From: Thiotrichales bacterium
Lineage (GTDB): Bacteria; Pseudomonadota; Gammaproteobacteria; Thiomicrospirales; Thiomicrospiraceae
Assembly (NCBI GenBank): GCA_016938655.1
Contig: JAFGUG010000011.1
Location: 395,367-459,366, forward strand
Length of the DNA: 64,000 nt
Direction: 5' to 3'
The position numbers and the translations under genes were made by a program. Below are positions 39,544-50,745 of this stretch, piece after piece; the first letter of the stretch is position 1; every line of letters starts with the position of its first letter. Below the pieces are notes generated by a model. That model made no database searches and had not been told where the DNA came from. It saw only the letters and a list, made by a program, of their open reading frames with translations.

Positions 39544-39859
39544 ATCAATTACGTTTTCAACGAAATCCAAAATCACTCGATCTAATTTAGTTAGCTCGGG
39601 TTTTTTTATGTCTGCGTTTTAAGGACGGGTTACGTTTTAATGATTTAGAAGTGAGCAGGCCTGCTCACTTTTAGACACCTTCTTTTCATATTGGTGTTTT
39701 GAATTGGACTTTATCTGGTGTTTCAAACAGTTTGATTTCAACTGGGTTGAATTCGCAGTAAATAGTTGCCAATTAAAGCGTAAACAAGGTGAAACACCGG
39801 CCATAGATTGGTATCATAGAGAGCTATTTTGTACAGATTGATTAAGTAAGGAAAAAAGC
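39544..39859 (+). other. Intergenic region between purA and ppiD
   Basis: 316 bases without a gene. It holds a GGGTTTTTTT run after purA (39598-39607, possible terminator), the perfect 22-base palindrome at 39649-39670 and an AT-rich leader for ppiD. No ORF or RNA gene was seen. Confidence 0.6.
39649..39670. repeat. 22-base perfect palindrome containing GCAGGCCTGC
   Basis: The arms AAGTGAGCAGG and CCTGCTCACTT are perfectly complementary. Followed by TTTTAG, it might form a weak terminator after purA, or be a protein-binding dyad. Confidence 0.85.
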
Positions 39860-41764
39860 ATGTTACAAGCCATTAGGAGTAATGCACAAGGTTGGATCGC
39901 TTGGGTCATTGTTGGTCTAATCATCTTAACGTTTGCACTGTTTGGAATTGACCAATATGCACGTGGCGACAAAGTCGTTGTGGTGGCACAAGTAAACGGT
40001 GAAGATGTAACCGCTCGTGAGTTCCTAGTGCTTTATAACCGCCAAAAGTCGCGTTTAGAACAGCAATTTGGTGACATGTACGATCAAGTGGTTAAAGATG
40101 AAGAGTTACGTGATCAAGTGTTGGATGCGTTAGTCGAGTCTGCCGTGATTCGTCAGTGGGCAAATGATAATCACATGACGGTTTCCGATCAGCAGTTAGC
40201 GATGACGATTCAGTCTGCAGATGTCTTTCAACAAGACGGCAAGTTTAATCAAAAAGTCTACGAAGAGATTATTTTGCGTAACGGTTTAAACGTGGCACGT
40301 TTTGAATATGAACAGCGTCAGTTCCTAGTTGAAAATCAATACAAAATGTTAACGCAGGGTTCAACGTTTGCAACAAAGTCAGAAGTTGAGCAGTTAGCCA
40401 AGCTTCAAGGTCAAGAGCGTAACGTGAACTATCTGCGCATTGACCAGCGTCCGTTCTTAAAAACGGCGGTAGTGACCGATGAACAAGTTAGTACGTTTTA
40501 TGAAACGAACAAAGCTCAATACATTGCGCCTGAGCAGGTTGTCCTTGAATACATTGAACTCTCTCAAGAAGAGATGGCTAAAACGATTCCAGTCACCGAC
40601 GAGATTATTCAAGCCTACTATGAAGAGAACAAGTCACTGTTTATGGTGCCTGAAAAACGTCAAGCTAAACACATTCTAATTAACATCGACGCGGCGACAC
40701 CAGAAGGTGAAGCGGCTGCAATGAAAACCGTAGAAGAAGTGCAGGCTAAATTAGCCGCCGGTGAGTCATTTGAAGAACTGGCTAAAACCTACTCTCAAGA
40801 TCCGGGTTCCGCACAAACGGGTGGTGACCTAGGCAGCTTTGAGCAGGGGATGATGGTACCTGAATTTGATGCCGCAGTTTTCTCAATGGAAGTTGGGCAA
40901 GTGAGTGAGCCGGTGAAAACCGATTTTGGGTATCACCTAATCAAGCTAACGGCCATTGAGCCTGCAAGCTATCAACCGCTTGCCGACGTTAAGGCACAAG
41001 TGACCGAACAGTATCAACTGCAACAAGCTGAAAAGCAGTATTTTGATTTGTTGGAACAGGTGAATACCATCGCCTACGAACAGTCGGATAGTTTAGCGCC
41101 CGTGACCGATGCAACCGGTTTAGCCATCCAAACCTCAGAACCGTTTAGCCGTAATGGGGGGGCAGATGCCGTTACCAGTAATAACAAAGTGATTAACGCG
41201 GCGTTTTCGGACGATGTTTTAAAAGCCCGTTTAAACAGTGCGTCCATTGAACTGGGCACAAACCACTCGGTTGTAGTGCGTGTTAAAGATTATATTGAGG
41301 CACGTCAAAAGCCTTTAACTGAAGTACAAGCCGGTATAAAAGAGAACCTTCAGCGTCAGGCTGCGATTGATGCCGCGGCTGAATTAGGTAAAACTTTATT
41401 TGCAAAAGTGACGGCGGGCGAAAACCCAGAGTCGTTAATGGCGGATGGTGTTGAATGGAATGTGGTCGGTTGGGTAGGTCGTAATTCACAAGCGATATTG
41501 CCGCAAATTACAAGTGAAGTCTTTAAAGACGCGAAACCTGTGGACGGTAAACCAACTTGGCGTTCAATGCAGTTGGCAACGGGTGATACTCTATTGATTC
41601 AAGTCACTGAGATTCGAAACGCTGAAGTTAATGATATGGAGAAAGCGCAGTTAGAGGGCGCGATCAGTGAGTTAATGGCCACCATCGAGATTGATTCACG
41701 CTTAAAAACATTAGTCGAATCGGCGGATATCGTTAAAAAATCGAATTATAAAACGATTAAGTAA
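39860..41764 (+). CDS. ppiD: Membrane-anchored periplasmic peptidyl-prolyl isomerase PpiD
   Basis: A 634-residue chaperone attached near the Sec translocon. One transmembrane segment (about 13-32, WIAWVIVGLIILTFALFGI) is followed by a SurA-type N-terminal domain (to about 230) and one parvulin domain (about 255-355, with KRQAKHILINI, LAKTYSQDPGSAQTGGDLGSF and FGYHLIKLTAIEP). The remaining C-terminal part is helical. Length and domain order are those of PpiD. The start has AAGGAAAA ahead. Confidence 0.94.
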   Translation: MLQAIRSNAQGWIAWVIVGLIILTFALFGIDQYARGDKVVVVAQVNGEDVTAREFLVLYNRQKSRLEQQFGDMYDQVVKDEELRDQVLDALVESAVIRQWANDNHMTVSDQQLAMTIQSADVFQQDGKFNQKVYEEIILRNGLNVARFEYEQRQFLVENQYKMLTQGSTFATKSEVEQLAKLQGQERNVNYLRIDQRPFLKTAVVTDEQVSTFYETNKAQYIAPEQVVLEYIELSQEEMAKTIPVTDEIIQAYYEENKSLFMVPEKRQAKHILINIDAATPEGEAAAMKTVEEVQAKLAAGESFEELAKTYSQDPGSAQTGGDLGSFEQGMMVPEFDAAVFSMEVGQVSEPVKTDFGYHLIKLTAIEPASYQPLADVKAQVTEQYQLQQAEKQYFDLLEQVNTIAYEQSDSLAPVTDATGLAIQTSEPFSRNGGADAVTSNNKVINAAFSDDVLKARLNSASIELGTNHSVVVRVKDYIEARQKPLTEVQAGIKENLQRQAAIDAAAELGKTLFAKVTAGENPESLMADGVEWNVVGWVGRNSQAILPQITSEVFKDAKPVDGKPTWRSMQLATGDTLLIQVTEIRNAEVNDMEKAQLEGAISELMATIEIDSRLKTLVESADIVKKSNYKTIK

Positions 41765-41783
41765 TGGTTTAAGGTTTGGTTAA

Positions 41784-41813
41784 TTCAAAGTGAGCAGGCC
41801 TGCTCATTTTGAA
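41784..41813. repeat. 30-base near-perfect palindrome containing GCAGGCCTGC
   Basis: Two 15-base arms around 41798/41799 differ at one position; outer flanks are TTCAAAG and TTTTGAA. It stands 20 bases after ppiD and just before a strong terminator. Confidence 0.8.
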
Positions 41814-41826
41814 TATGCAAATTTGA

Positions 41827-41867
41827 GACATAAAAAAACCAGCGTTAAATGCTGGTTTTTTTATGTC
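41827..41867. terminator. Strong bidirectional terminator after ppiD
   Basis: A perfect 17-bp stem (41827-41843 and 41851-41867) with loop GTTAAAT, containing CCAGC/GCTGG plus A7 and T7 tracts. It separates ppiD from the convergent cupin gene. Confidence 0.9.
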
Positions 41868-41914
41868 TGGGATTTCTCAAACAAGCTCGTTTATGTCGCT
41901 CTATTATGTCGCCT

Positions 41915-42187
41915 CTAGCGAAAGAGATAATGCTTACGAATCGCTTGGGTAATATTCCAGTGGCAACCCATGCCAGCCGGCAGGGTAACCAAATCGCCTT
42001 TGCCAAAGGTCACGGGTTCACCACCATCTGGTGTGACCGTCACTTCGCCTTCTAAGATATAACAGACCTCTTCCGTGTCGTAAAACCATGGGAATTGCGA
42101 CACCTCTTTTTCCCAAATAGGCCAACTGTTTACGTTGAGTTCATCCAGCGTGCTTTGAGTTGGGCTGGATTCTATTTGAATATTCAT
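41915..42187 (-). CDS. Cupin-domain protein
   Basis: A 90-residue single-domain cupin of the type found in small cytoplasmic sugar- or metal-binding proteins. It shows WPIWEKEVSQFPWFYDTEEVCYILEGEVTVTPDGG and FGKGDLVTLPAGMGCHW, the two cupin motifs. The first motif has Glu residues but lacks the usual HxH metal pair, as in the DUF861/EutQ-like group. It lies 12 bases after hflD and is probably co-transcribed with it. Confidence 0.82.
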   Translation of the reverse strand: MNIQIESSPTQSTLDELNVNSWPIWEKEVSQFPWFYDTEEVCYILEGEVTVTPDGGEPVTFGKGDLVTLPAGMGCHWNITQAIRKHYLFR

Positions 42188-42199
42188 TGATCGACTCTC

Positions 42200-42886
42200 T
42201 TATTTATCACGATTGAACAGGTCACCAGGCGGTAAAGGCTCGTCATCATTTGGTACATTTCTGCTTAAAGCTTGTGCCGCTTGCAGATACTTTTTGCGTG
42301 ACCAAATTAAGCCCCAACGACTGCCACCGACTTGTCGCCAAAGCGTTGCAGAGCGAATGCCCGCCAACAGAAGGGCACGTATTTTATTCGCGGTGGTATT
42401 GTTTTGTAAGTGCCCGTGTTTACCGTTGACCATCACGCGAGGATTCACATCACTGACGTTTTTGGTATAACAGTTCGCAAGTGAGGCAATCACATTTTCA
42501 TGCATTGCGCCAAAATGTTCCTGTTGGGCTTTGGCGGTTTCCAGCATATTAAAAATGCTCTGCATCTTGCCATCCATTTCAGAGAGTTTCTTCTCTAAAA
42601 TCATCATACTCAACACATAACGTGTGATTTCGACGTTACGATTTTGCACCGCCTGATCCGAACTCATTTGCGCAAGCAGGGTGCCGACCCCAACCTGAAT
42701 ATTAGCGGCAACGCCACCATAGACATCCAACGTATCGTTTGGATTATCTTTAAACAACGATTGTATCGTCGTTGCAAAAGCGGTGTCATCGGTTTTACCG
42801 GTAGTCGCAAGGTCATAAACCATCTGCGCGCTTTGGTAAATGCCAATTAATGCAATCGCACGATCTTGATTTGAATACTCAGACAT
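42200..42886 (-). CDS. hflD: High-frequency lysogenization protein HflD homologue
   Basis: A helical, membrane-associated protein; in E. coli HflD interacts with lambda CII, and its native role is unclear. 228 residues with the family start DRAIALIGIYQSAQMVYDLATTG, ADxxx-like central VYGGVAANIQVGVGTLLAQM, and the HLQNNTTANKIRALLLAGIRSATLWRQVGG signature. It follows mnmA, as in E. coli mnmA-hflD. The last 20 residues (NVPNDDEPLPPGDLFNRDK) extend beyond the usual end. Confidence 0.9.
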   Translation of the reverse strand: MSEYSNQDRAIALIGIYQSAQMVYDLATTGKTDDTAFATTIQSLFKDNPNDTLDVYGGVAANIQVGVGTLLAQMSSDQAVQNRNVEITRYVLSMMILEKKLSEMDGKMQSIFNMLETAKAQQEHFGAMHENVIASLANCYTKNVSDVNPRVMVNGKHGHLQNNTTANKIRALLLAGIRSATLWRQVGGSRWGLIWSRKKYLQAAQALSRNVPNDDEPLPPGDLFNRDK

Positions 42887-42933
42887 TCTGATTCCTGTTG
42901 CTTATCTTATTTAATTTTCTTAAATGCTTAATA

Positions 42934-44064
42934 TTAAACGTCAGTTCGTTCATCTAACGTGTGTAAACGCTGGTCGATAATGCCGCCACCTAGACAATCC
43001 TCGTCGTTTTCGCCACTGTAAAACACCACCGATTGTCCGGGTGCGATGGCGGTTTGTGGTTCATCAAACTGCACCACAATTTTACCGTTTTCATGTTCGA
43101 TAATTTGGCAAGGTTGCTCGGCTTGACGATAACGAATTTTGGCTTTCAAAGGCGTGTTTAGAGCAGGGCATTCACCTGAAACCCAATCCAAGGTATCGGC
43201 AATTAACAGCGCGTGTTGCAACAGCGGGTGTTGTTTGCCTTGCACGGCCACTAAACGGTTATTGACTAAATCTTTGTCGGCGGCATACCAAGGGTCATTG
43301 CCCACACCATGCCCACCGCCAATACCCAAGCCTTTGCGTTGGCCTAATGTGTGATACATCAAACCGTCGTGCTTACCAATCACATTGCCTTGGTCATCGA
43401 CAATGTCGCCCGGTTGAGCCGGCAGAAAGCGTTGTAAAAAGTCTTTGAATTTACGTTCACCAATAAAACAGATACCGGTGCTGTCTTTCTTATCATGCGT
43501 GATAAAACCCGCTTCTTCCGCCAGTTTTCGAACCACGGGCTTTTCCAGTTCACCAACCGGAAACAGGGATTTTTGCAGTTGATGTTGCTGCAAGGTGTAC
43601 AAAAAATAACTCTGGTCTTTGTTATCGTCCAAGCCTTTTAACAGGTGGCAATGGCCGTCGGCATCTTTGCTCACGCGTGTGTAATGTCCGGTGGCAATGT
43701 AATCGGCACCCAATGACATAGCGTGCTGTAAAAAGGCTTTAAACTTGACCTCTTTATTACACAAAATATCAGGGTTAGGAGTTCTGCCCGATTTGTACTC
43801 GGCTAAAAAATGCTCAAAAACGTTATCCCAATACTGGCCAGAGAAGTTCTCAATATGCACAGGGATATCGAGCTTTTCAGCCACCGCCATCACATCTTTC
43901 ATGTCCGCCATGGCTGGACAGTAATCTTCGGTATCGTCGCCTTCCCAGTTCTTCATAAACAGGCCTTCCACATCGTAGCCTTGTTGTTTTAAAAGAAGTG
44001 CAGCGACCGACGAATCGACGCCGCCAGAAAGACCAACAATGACTTTGATTTTTGAGTTATCCAT
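42934..44064 (-). CDS. mnmA: tRNA-specific 2-thiouridylase MnmA
   Basis: Adds sulfur to U34 of tRNA-Lys, -Glu and -Gln, receiving it from the Tus relay. 376 residues: PP-loop [11 protein letters not shown] (12-22), the first catalytic Cys in [12 protein letters not shown], the second in [12 protein letters not shown], and the [11 protein letters not shown] and [11 protein letters not shown] signatures. First gene of an mnmA-hflD-cupin set on the minus strand. Confidence 0.97.
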   Translation of the reverse strand: MDNSKIKVIVGLSGGVDSSVAALLLKQQGYDVEGLFMKNWEGDDTEDYCPAMADMKDVMAVAEKLDIPVHIENFSGQYWDNVFEHFLAEYKSGRTPNPDILCNKEVKFKAFLQHAMSLGADYIATGHYTRVSKDADGHCHLLKGLDDNKDQSYFLYTLQQHQLQKSLFPVGELEKPVVRKLAEEAGFITHDKKDSTGICFIGERKFKDFLQRFLPAQPGDIVDDQGNVIGKHDGLMYHTLGQRKGLGIGGGHGVGNDPWYAADKDLVNNRLVAVQGKQHPLLQHALLIADTLDWVSGECPALNTPLKAKIRYRQAEQPCQIIEHENGKIVVQFDEPQTAIAPGQSVVFYSGENDEDCLGGGIIDQRLHTLDERTDV

Positions 44065-44203
44065 GTACGAAGTCCATAAGCTGAAACAGCCGGTTAAATT
44101 ATGTGTTTAAAAGTTATTGGGTATTTTACCAGAGAGCGGGGCGGCTGACGTATTCAAGCCGGTTTTTTGATTGTCCTATTTGCCGTCAGTATCGTATTAT
44201 CGA

Positions 44204-44767
44204 TTAAATAGTTTGGTTGTTTAATAGGGACGATTCCCCCTGTTTTAAACCGCCTAGTTTCCATTTTCCAATTTGAATACGAATCAGTCGCAAAGTAGGA
44301 AAGCCCACTGCCGCTGTCATGCGTCGTACTTGGCGGTTTTTGCCTTCGGTAATAGTGAGTTCTAACCAGCTGGTTGGAATGTTTTTGCGTTCACGAACCG
44401 GAGGATTGCGTTCCCAGAGCCATTTGGGTTCGCTGACAAGGCGTGCTTTTGCAGGGCGAGTTAGGCCATCTTTGAGTTTGATTCCACTGGCCAGTTGTTT
44501 CACCGCTTCAGAAGTCAGTTCACCTTCCACCTGAACTAAATAGGTTTTAGGCTGTTTGGTTTTTGGGTTAGCAATCTGTTGCTGAAATTTGCCGTCATCG
44601 GTTAAAAGCAGCAGGCCTTCCGAATCTCGGTCTAAACGCCCCGCGGCATAAAAACCGGGTTGATTGATGTAATCGGCCAACGTTTGACGTTGATCTTTAA
44701 ATTCCGGTTCATCGGTAAATTGGCAGAGTACATTAAAGGGTTTGTTGAATAACAGCAGATTTGGCAT
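44204..44767 (-). CDS. rluE: 23S rRNA pseudouridine synthase, RluE-type
   Basis: Converts a uridine of 23S rRNA (U2457 in E. coli) to pseudouridine. A short RsuA-family enzyme of 187 residues without an S4 domain: start LLLFNKPFNVLCQFTDE, the catalytic Asp in GRLDRDSEGLLLLT, and the closing KNRQVRRMTAAVGFPTLRLIRIQIG. The absence of an S4 domain and the CQF start separate it from RluB/F. It is divergent from icd. Confidence 0.93.
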   Translation of the reverse strand: MPNLLLFNKPFNVLCQFTDEPEFKDQRQTLADYINQPGFYAAGRLDRDSEGLLLLTDDGKFQQQIANPKTKQPKTYLVQVEGELTSEAVKQLASGIKLKDGLTRPAKARLVSEPKWLWERNPPVRERKNIPTSWLELTITEGKNRQVRRMTAAVGFPTLRLIRIQIGKWKLGGLKQGESSLLNNQTI

Positions 44768-44852
44768 AGGTTTGCTTCTTAAAACTCGATTCTTAAAACT
44801 TTAATAGAAAGCGGTGCAGGTGTTAAAATAATCCTCATTTTATCACTTTTGA

Positions 44853-47123
<2,271 letters not shown>

Positions 47124-47163
47124 TTTAAGATTAAATCTACATTTATAACAATATCGTATAAAT

Positions 47164-47214
47164 AAAAAAGCCCGTAAAAATGAGCAGGCCTGCTTATTTT
47201 TTACGGGCTTTTTT
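47164..47214. terminator. Terminator after icd with the iterated palindrome in its loop
   Basis: A perfect 17-bp stem: an A6-GCCCGT-A5 arm at 47164-47180 and its complement at 47198-47214 ending in T6. The apex holds TGAGCAGGCCTGCTTA, so the 10-base palindrome (47184-47193) lies in the middle of an efficient terminator. Confidence 0.88.
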
Positions 47215-47254
47215 GTTTTGATTTTTAAAACGAAAATATTATAAACGTTAGGAT

Positions 47255-47280
47255 TTGTGGTACCATTTTGTGTACCACAA
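47255..47280. promoter_or_regulatory. Operator-like inverted repeat of the toxin-antitoxin operon
   Basis: TTGTGGTAC (47255-47263) and GTACCACAA (47272-47280) are perfect inverted repeats with an 8-base spacer, 19 bases before the antitoxin start. YefM/Phd antitoxins bind palindromes containing TGTAC in their own promoters, so this is the likely autoregulatory site. Confidence 0.6.
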
Positions 47281-47299
47281 TTAAATAAGGGGTTAGATA

Positions 47300-47560
47300 A
47301 TGATTTCTTTAACAGCAACCGATGCCAGAAAGACCCTGTTCGAATTGATTAAACAATCTAATCAACAGCATGAGATATTTGAGATTCAACACAAATCAGG
47401 CAATGCAGTTATTATGTCGGCAGATGAGTATGAGAGTCTACAAGAGACTTTAGCGCTGCTTTCTCAACCAGGCTTTAAACAGGCGTTTGATGAGTCGGTT
47501 AAGCAAGCGGATAGTGGCAAGACCGTCTCTTTTGATGAGGTTTTTGGTGAGGCGCAATAG
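47300..47560 (+). CDS. Antitoxin, Phd/YefM family
   Basis: An 86-residue antitoxin: an N-terminal DNA-binding Phd/YefM fold (TATDARKTLFELIKQ, HKSGNAVIMSADEYESLQETL) and a flexible acidic C-terminus (about 55-86) that would neutralise the toxin. AAGGGG lies 7 bases ahead of the ATG. The stop TAG shares its last base with the toxin start (TAGTG). Its predicted operator lies just upstream. Confidence 0.88.
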   Translation: MISLTATDARKTLFELIKQSNQQHEIFEIQHKSGNAVIMSADEYESLQETLALLSQPGFKQAFDESVKQADSGKTVSFDEVFGEAQ

Positions 47561-47823
47561 TGGTTTGTCAAACGTATCAAATTGAATTCACCAAAAAAGC
47601 ACAAAAAGACGTTCAACAACTTTCCCCCAAATTAAAAAATAAATTAAAAGATATTTTGCGCAATAAGATTGCTGTTAATCCTTTGTCTGGGAAAGCTTTG
47701 TTGGGTGATTTAAAAGGCTATTATTCAGTACGATTAAGTTTTCAAGATCGAATTGTATACCGAATTGAAGCAGATGTTTGTGTGGTGATGGTAATCCGAG
47801 CTAAGAGCCATTACGGTGATTAA
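47560..47823 (+). CDS. Toxin, RelE/ParE superfamily (YoeB-like)
   Basis: An 87-residue toxin, probably a ribosome-dependent mRNA endonuclease. It starts with GTG and has the RelE-fold pattern: YQIEFTKKAQKDVQQL, NPLSGKALLGDLKGYYSVRLSFQDRIVYRIEADVCVVMVIRAKSHYGD. RIVYRI and the terminal His-Tyr (SHYGD) are typical of the RelE/Txe group. Coupled to the antitoxin by one-base overlap, as is normal for type II modules. Confidence 0.87.
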   Translation: MVCQTYQIEFTKKAQKDVQQLSPKLKNKLKDILRNKIAVNPLSGKALLGDLKGYYSVRLSFQDRIVYRIEADVCVVMVIRAKSHYGD

Positions 47824-47848
47824 GTTTGAGGATAAATCTTCATAAATC

Positions 47849-47880
47849 AGCACACCCAGCAGGGGGTATAAAGACCTGCT
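47849..47880 (-). repeat. Long-form palindrome element L1
   Basis: A 32-base element read on the minus strand as AGCAGGTCT, TTATA, an inner hairpin CCCCCTGCTGGG and TGTGCT. It is the iterated palindrome split by an inserted small hairpin, with one change in the core (AGGTCT). It lies between the toxin gene and fdxA. Confidence 0.65.
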
Positions 47881-47910
47881 AATTTTGGGTAAGTTCTTGT
47901 CCAGAGAAAC

Positions 47911-48237
47911 CTACTCAACAATCAAATAGGGTTCTTTATCTTCCACGCCATTCCATTCGTCGGCATCTGTAGGCGCGGGAATCACTTCGGTAATCACTGG
48001 CCAAATGGTTGCAAGGTCAATATTCAATTGACGGTAATGCTCCATGCCTTTAGGTAAGGCGTCTTCCTGAAAAATCGCTTCGGCGGGGCATTCGGGTGAA
48101 CACAAGTCGCAATCAATGCACACCTCTGGGTTAATCGCCAAAAAGTTCGGGCCTTCATGAAATGCATCCACTGGGCAAACCGCCACACAATCGGTGTACT
48201 TACATTTTATGCAATTTTCAGTTACTACAAATGCCAT
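47911..48237 (-). CDS. fdxA: 7Fe-8S ferredoxin FdxA
   Basis: A small soluble electron carrier of 108 residues with one [3Fe-4S] and one [4Fe-4S] cluster. N-terminal cysteines [16 protein letters not shown] and the second motif [15 protein letters not shown] match Azotobacter FdI-type ferredoxins; the free Cys after CPVD is Ala here. The C-terminal extension is shorter and acidic (YLIVE). Its partners are unknown; the Rnf complex is a candidate by function. Confidence 0.93.
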   Translation of the reverse strand: MAFVVTENCIKCKYTDCVAVCPVDAFHEGPNFLAINPEVCIDCDLCSPECPAEAIFQEDALPKGMEHYRQLNIDLATIWPVITEVIPAPTDADEWNGVEDKEPYLIVE

Positions 48238-48448
48238 GTGCTTTGTTAGCCTTTATTGTTAACTTTAATACGTCAATTTCTGCTAAAATTTCGCGATTAA
48301 AATCGTGTTTTTATGTGCAAGTAGTCTACTCAATGCCTGCCAGATTGCAAGATTAAATCCTGCGTTTATACGCGCCGTTTTTAGTCTTGTGATTCATTTT
48401 TTTGTTTTATCTTTACCATAACTAGGTAACGTAAATTTTGGATGTCTT

Positions 48449-50056
48449 ATGATTCGTATCACCAATGTCAAACTCCCACTCGACCATACCGAGCCGCACC
48501 TTACCGAAGCGATTCTGGACGCTTTAAAAATAAATGAGAGTCAACTCGTTGATTTTACAGTGTTTAGACGTGGTTTTGACGCACGCAGTAAAAACAAAAT
48601 TACCTTGCTGTACACCATTGACGTCAACGCCAAGGATGAAGCAGGCCTGCTAAAAAAACACGAGAACAATCAGAACGTTCGCTTAACCCCAGACATGACT
48701 TATAAGTATGTGGCCAAAGCCCCTGAGAACTTGCAAGAGCGACCAGTGGTCGTGGGCTTTGGGCCTTGCGGAATTTTTGTAGGGTTAGTGTTGGCCGAGA
48801 TGGGCTATAACCCAATCATTCTTGATCGTGGTAAAGCAGTGCGTGACCGCACCAAAGACACCTTTGGTTTTTGGCGAACTCGAACCTTAGACACCGAATC
48901 CAACGTGCAGTTTGGAGAAGGTGGGGCGGGCACGTTCTCGGACGGTAAGCTTTGGACACAGGTTAACGACAAAAAACATTACGGTCGTAAAGTCATGCAC
49001 GACTTTGTAGACGCTGGCGCACCCGAAGAGATTTTATACGTCAGTAAACCACACATAGGTACCTTTAAACTGGTGGGTATGGTCGAAAAAATGCGCGCCA
49101 AAATCATCGAACTGGGTGGCGAAATTCGTTTTAGTTCACGTGTGGATGATTTGCACATAGAAGATGGGCAAATCACCGGTTTAACCCTGTCGAACGGTGA
49201 GCAAATTAAATCCAGACATATTGCTTTAGCCACCGGACACAGTGCGCGCGACACCTTTGAAATGTTGCACAAAAAAGGCGTGTACATCGAAGCCAAACCG
49301 TTCTCGATTGGTTTTCGTATTGAACACAATCAATCGGCGATTGACGAAGTGTTGTTTGGCAAAAATGCCGGAAATCCAATCTTAGGCGCAGCCGATTACA
49401 AACTGGTTCACCACTGCAAAAACGGTCGTTCGGTTTATAGCTTTTGTATGTGTCCGGGTGGAACGGTGGTGGCCGCCACCTCTGAAGAAAATCGCGTGGT
49501 TACTAATGGCATGAGCCAGTATTCACGAAACGAACGTAACGCCAACAGCGCCATTGTGGTCGGTATTGACCCAAAAGATTACCCAAGTGATAGCCCGTTA
49601 GCTGGTATTGAACTGCAACGCCAACTGGAAAGTGCGGCCTATGTATTAGGTGGCGAAAACTACGATGCGCCAGCCCAATTAGTGGGCGACTATTTAGAGG
49701 GCAAATCGTCGGCAAAATTTGGCAAAGTCGAACCCTCTTACACACCGGGCGTTAAACTCACCGATCTAACCGATATACTGCCTAAATACTGCCTAGAAGC
49801 GATTCGTGAAGCGATACCGGCATTCAATAAAAAGATTAGCGGCTTCGCCCTAAAAGAGGCCATGCTAACCGGCGTAGAAACCCGCACCTCTTCACCCGTC
49901 AGCATTAAACGTGATGAACACTACCAAAGCGTCAACACCAAAGGCCTCTATCCAGCAGGCGAGGGCGCAGGCTATGCAGGTGGCATTATGTCTGCGGCAA
50001 TCGACGGAATAAGAGTGGCTGAAGCGATGGCGTTGGCGATTAATGAAGAGAATTAG
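48449..50056 (+). CDS. NAD(P)/FAD-dependent oxidoreductase, COG2509 type
   Basis: A 535-residue flavoprotein of the uncharacterised FAD-dependent dehydrogenase family. After an N-terminal domain of about 90 residues (IRITNVKLPLDHTE) comes the FAD-binding VVVGFGPCGIFVGLVLAEMG, the EGGAGTFSDGKLWT signature and the C-terminal YPAGEGAGYAGGIMSAAIDGI, which contacts FAD. The family is widespread, with no substrate established. An exact intragenic GCAGGCCTGC lies at 48641-48650. Confidence 0.88.
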   Translation: MIRITNVKLPLDHTEPHLTEAILDALKINESQLVDFTVFRRGFDARSKNKITLLYTIDVNAKDEAGLLKKHENNQNVRLTPDMTYKYVAKAPENLQERPVVVGFGPCGIFVGLVLAEMGYNPIILDRGKAVRDRTKDTFGFWRTRTLDTESNVQFGEGGAGTFSDGKLWTQVNDKKHYGRKVMHDFVDAGAPEEILYVSKPHIGTFKLVGMVEKMRAKIIELGGEIRFSSRVDDLHIEDGQITGLTLSNGEQIKSRHIALATGHSARDTFEMLHKKGVYIEAKPFSIGFRIEHNQSAIDEVLFGKNAGNPILGAADYKLVHHCKNGRSVYSFCMCPGGTVVAATSEENRVVTNGMSQYSRNERNANSAIVVGIDPKDYPSDSPLAGIELQRQLESAAYVLGGENYDAPAQLVGDYLEGKSSAKFGKVEPSYTPGVKLTDLTDILPKYCLEAIREAIPAFNKKISGFALKEAMLTGVETRTSSPVSIKRDEHYQSVNTKGLYPAGEGAGYAGGIMSAAIDGIRVAEAMALAINEEN

Positions 50057-50070
50057 ACACATCAAAACTG

Positions 50071-50102
50071 AGCACACCCCGCAAGGGGTATAAAGGCCTG
50101 CT
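50071..50102 (-). repeat. Long-form palindrome element L2
   Basis: Read on the minus strand: AGCAGGCCT, TTATA, inner hairpin CCCCTTGCGGGG, TGTGCT. The outer arms AACTGAGCA (50066-50074) and TGCTCAGTT (50099-50107) pair. It follows the oxidoreductase gene by 15 bases. Confidence 0.7.
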
Positions 50103-50342
50103 CAGTTCTAATTAATTAAAAAGTATTCGTAAATCTACTAGGTTGCGTTTATAGTAACCCATTGTTTTATTGACTTGGTTTTACGTCGTTATTTAGGCAA
50201 TCTAAATAATTGTGACAATTCACTTTAAACCAGCTTAAAACGAATAAATTAACACTTAATACATCCTAAATATTCGTATAAAACGGCTTTTATATACACG
50301 GTTCAAATACGTTTTATGTAAGTTTTAGGTTGTCTAATAATA

Positions 50343-50349
50343 GTTAGGC
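50343..50349 (+). other. GTTAGGC core, possible gene-cassette left boundary
   Basis: Matches the integron core GTTRRRY and lies 25 bases ahead of the small gene at 50374. Together with GCCTAAC at the 3' end of the next gene it could mark a two-gene cassette. No inverse core upstream completes an attC site here. Confidence 0.3.
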
Positions 50350-50373
50350 GTATAAAAGAACAAAGGTAATCTC

Positions 50374-50745
50374 ATGAATCAGCGAATACACAGGTCAAAC
50401 AAAGAGCCAAAAAGGGATGGTCTTTCATGGGATGAGCTCTGGAAAGGTAAAGAAAAAGGATTAATCACCTGCTGGGAAGTTGGTAGAGAGTTAAGAGTAA
50501 AAGAACCAGAGCTTGCTTCACGTGCAGAAAAAGGTGAACTTCCTGTGTTGGGCTGGAAAGGTGGTGTTGAAAAAAAGACTAAGAAAGGAGAAAAGTTCGG
50601 AACACTATTTTATTTAGCTCAATGGCAAGGTTTAAGGGGTGATGATCTAGACATTGATCTTTCTCATGAACCAGAGCTTGTATGTACTAAAACTGGAATG
50701 CGGGTTATTTATACAGGCGATCTAAAGAAATATGGGAACGCTTGA
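50374..50745 (+). CDS. Unknown 123-residue protein upstream of the exonuclease-BRCT gene
   Basis: A basic protein of 123 residues that I do not recognise. It has a strongly basic N-terminus (NQRIHRSNKEPKRDG), a Trp-rich centre (LSWDELWKGKEKGLITCWEVGRELRVKEPELASRAEKGELPVLGWKGG) and an acidic later part. No signal peptide or membrane segment. The AAAGG before the ATG supports translation. It overlaps the following gene by 14 bases or lies 7 bases ahead of it, according to that gene's start, so they are co-expressed. Confidence 0.7.
   Translation: MNQRIHRSNKEPKRDGLSWDELWKGKEKGLITCWEVGRELRVKEPELASRAEKGELPVLGWKGGVEKKTKKGEKFGTLFYLAQWQGLRGDDLDIDLSHEPELVCTKTGMRVIYTGDLKKYGNA

Larger units (their letters stand above)
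50057..50373 (+). other. Intergenic region at the start of the accessory block
   Basis: 317 bases, more AT-rich than its surroundings. It holds the long-form element L2 (50071-50102) and, near its end, a GTTAGGC core at 50343-50349 before the next gene. No ORF or RNA gene was seen in it. Confidence 0.6.
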
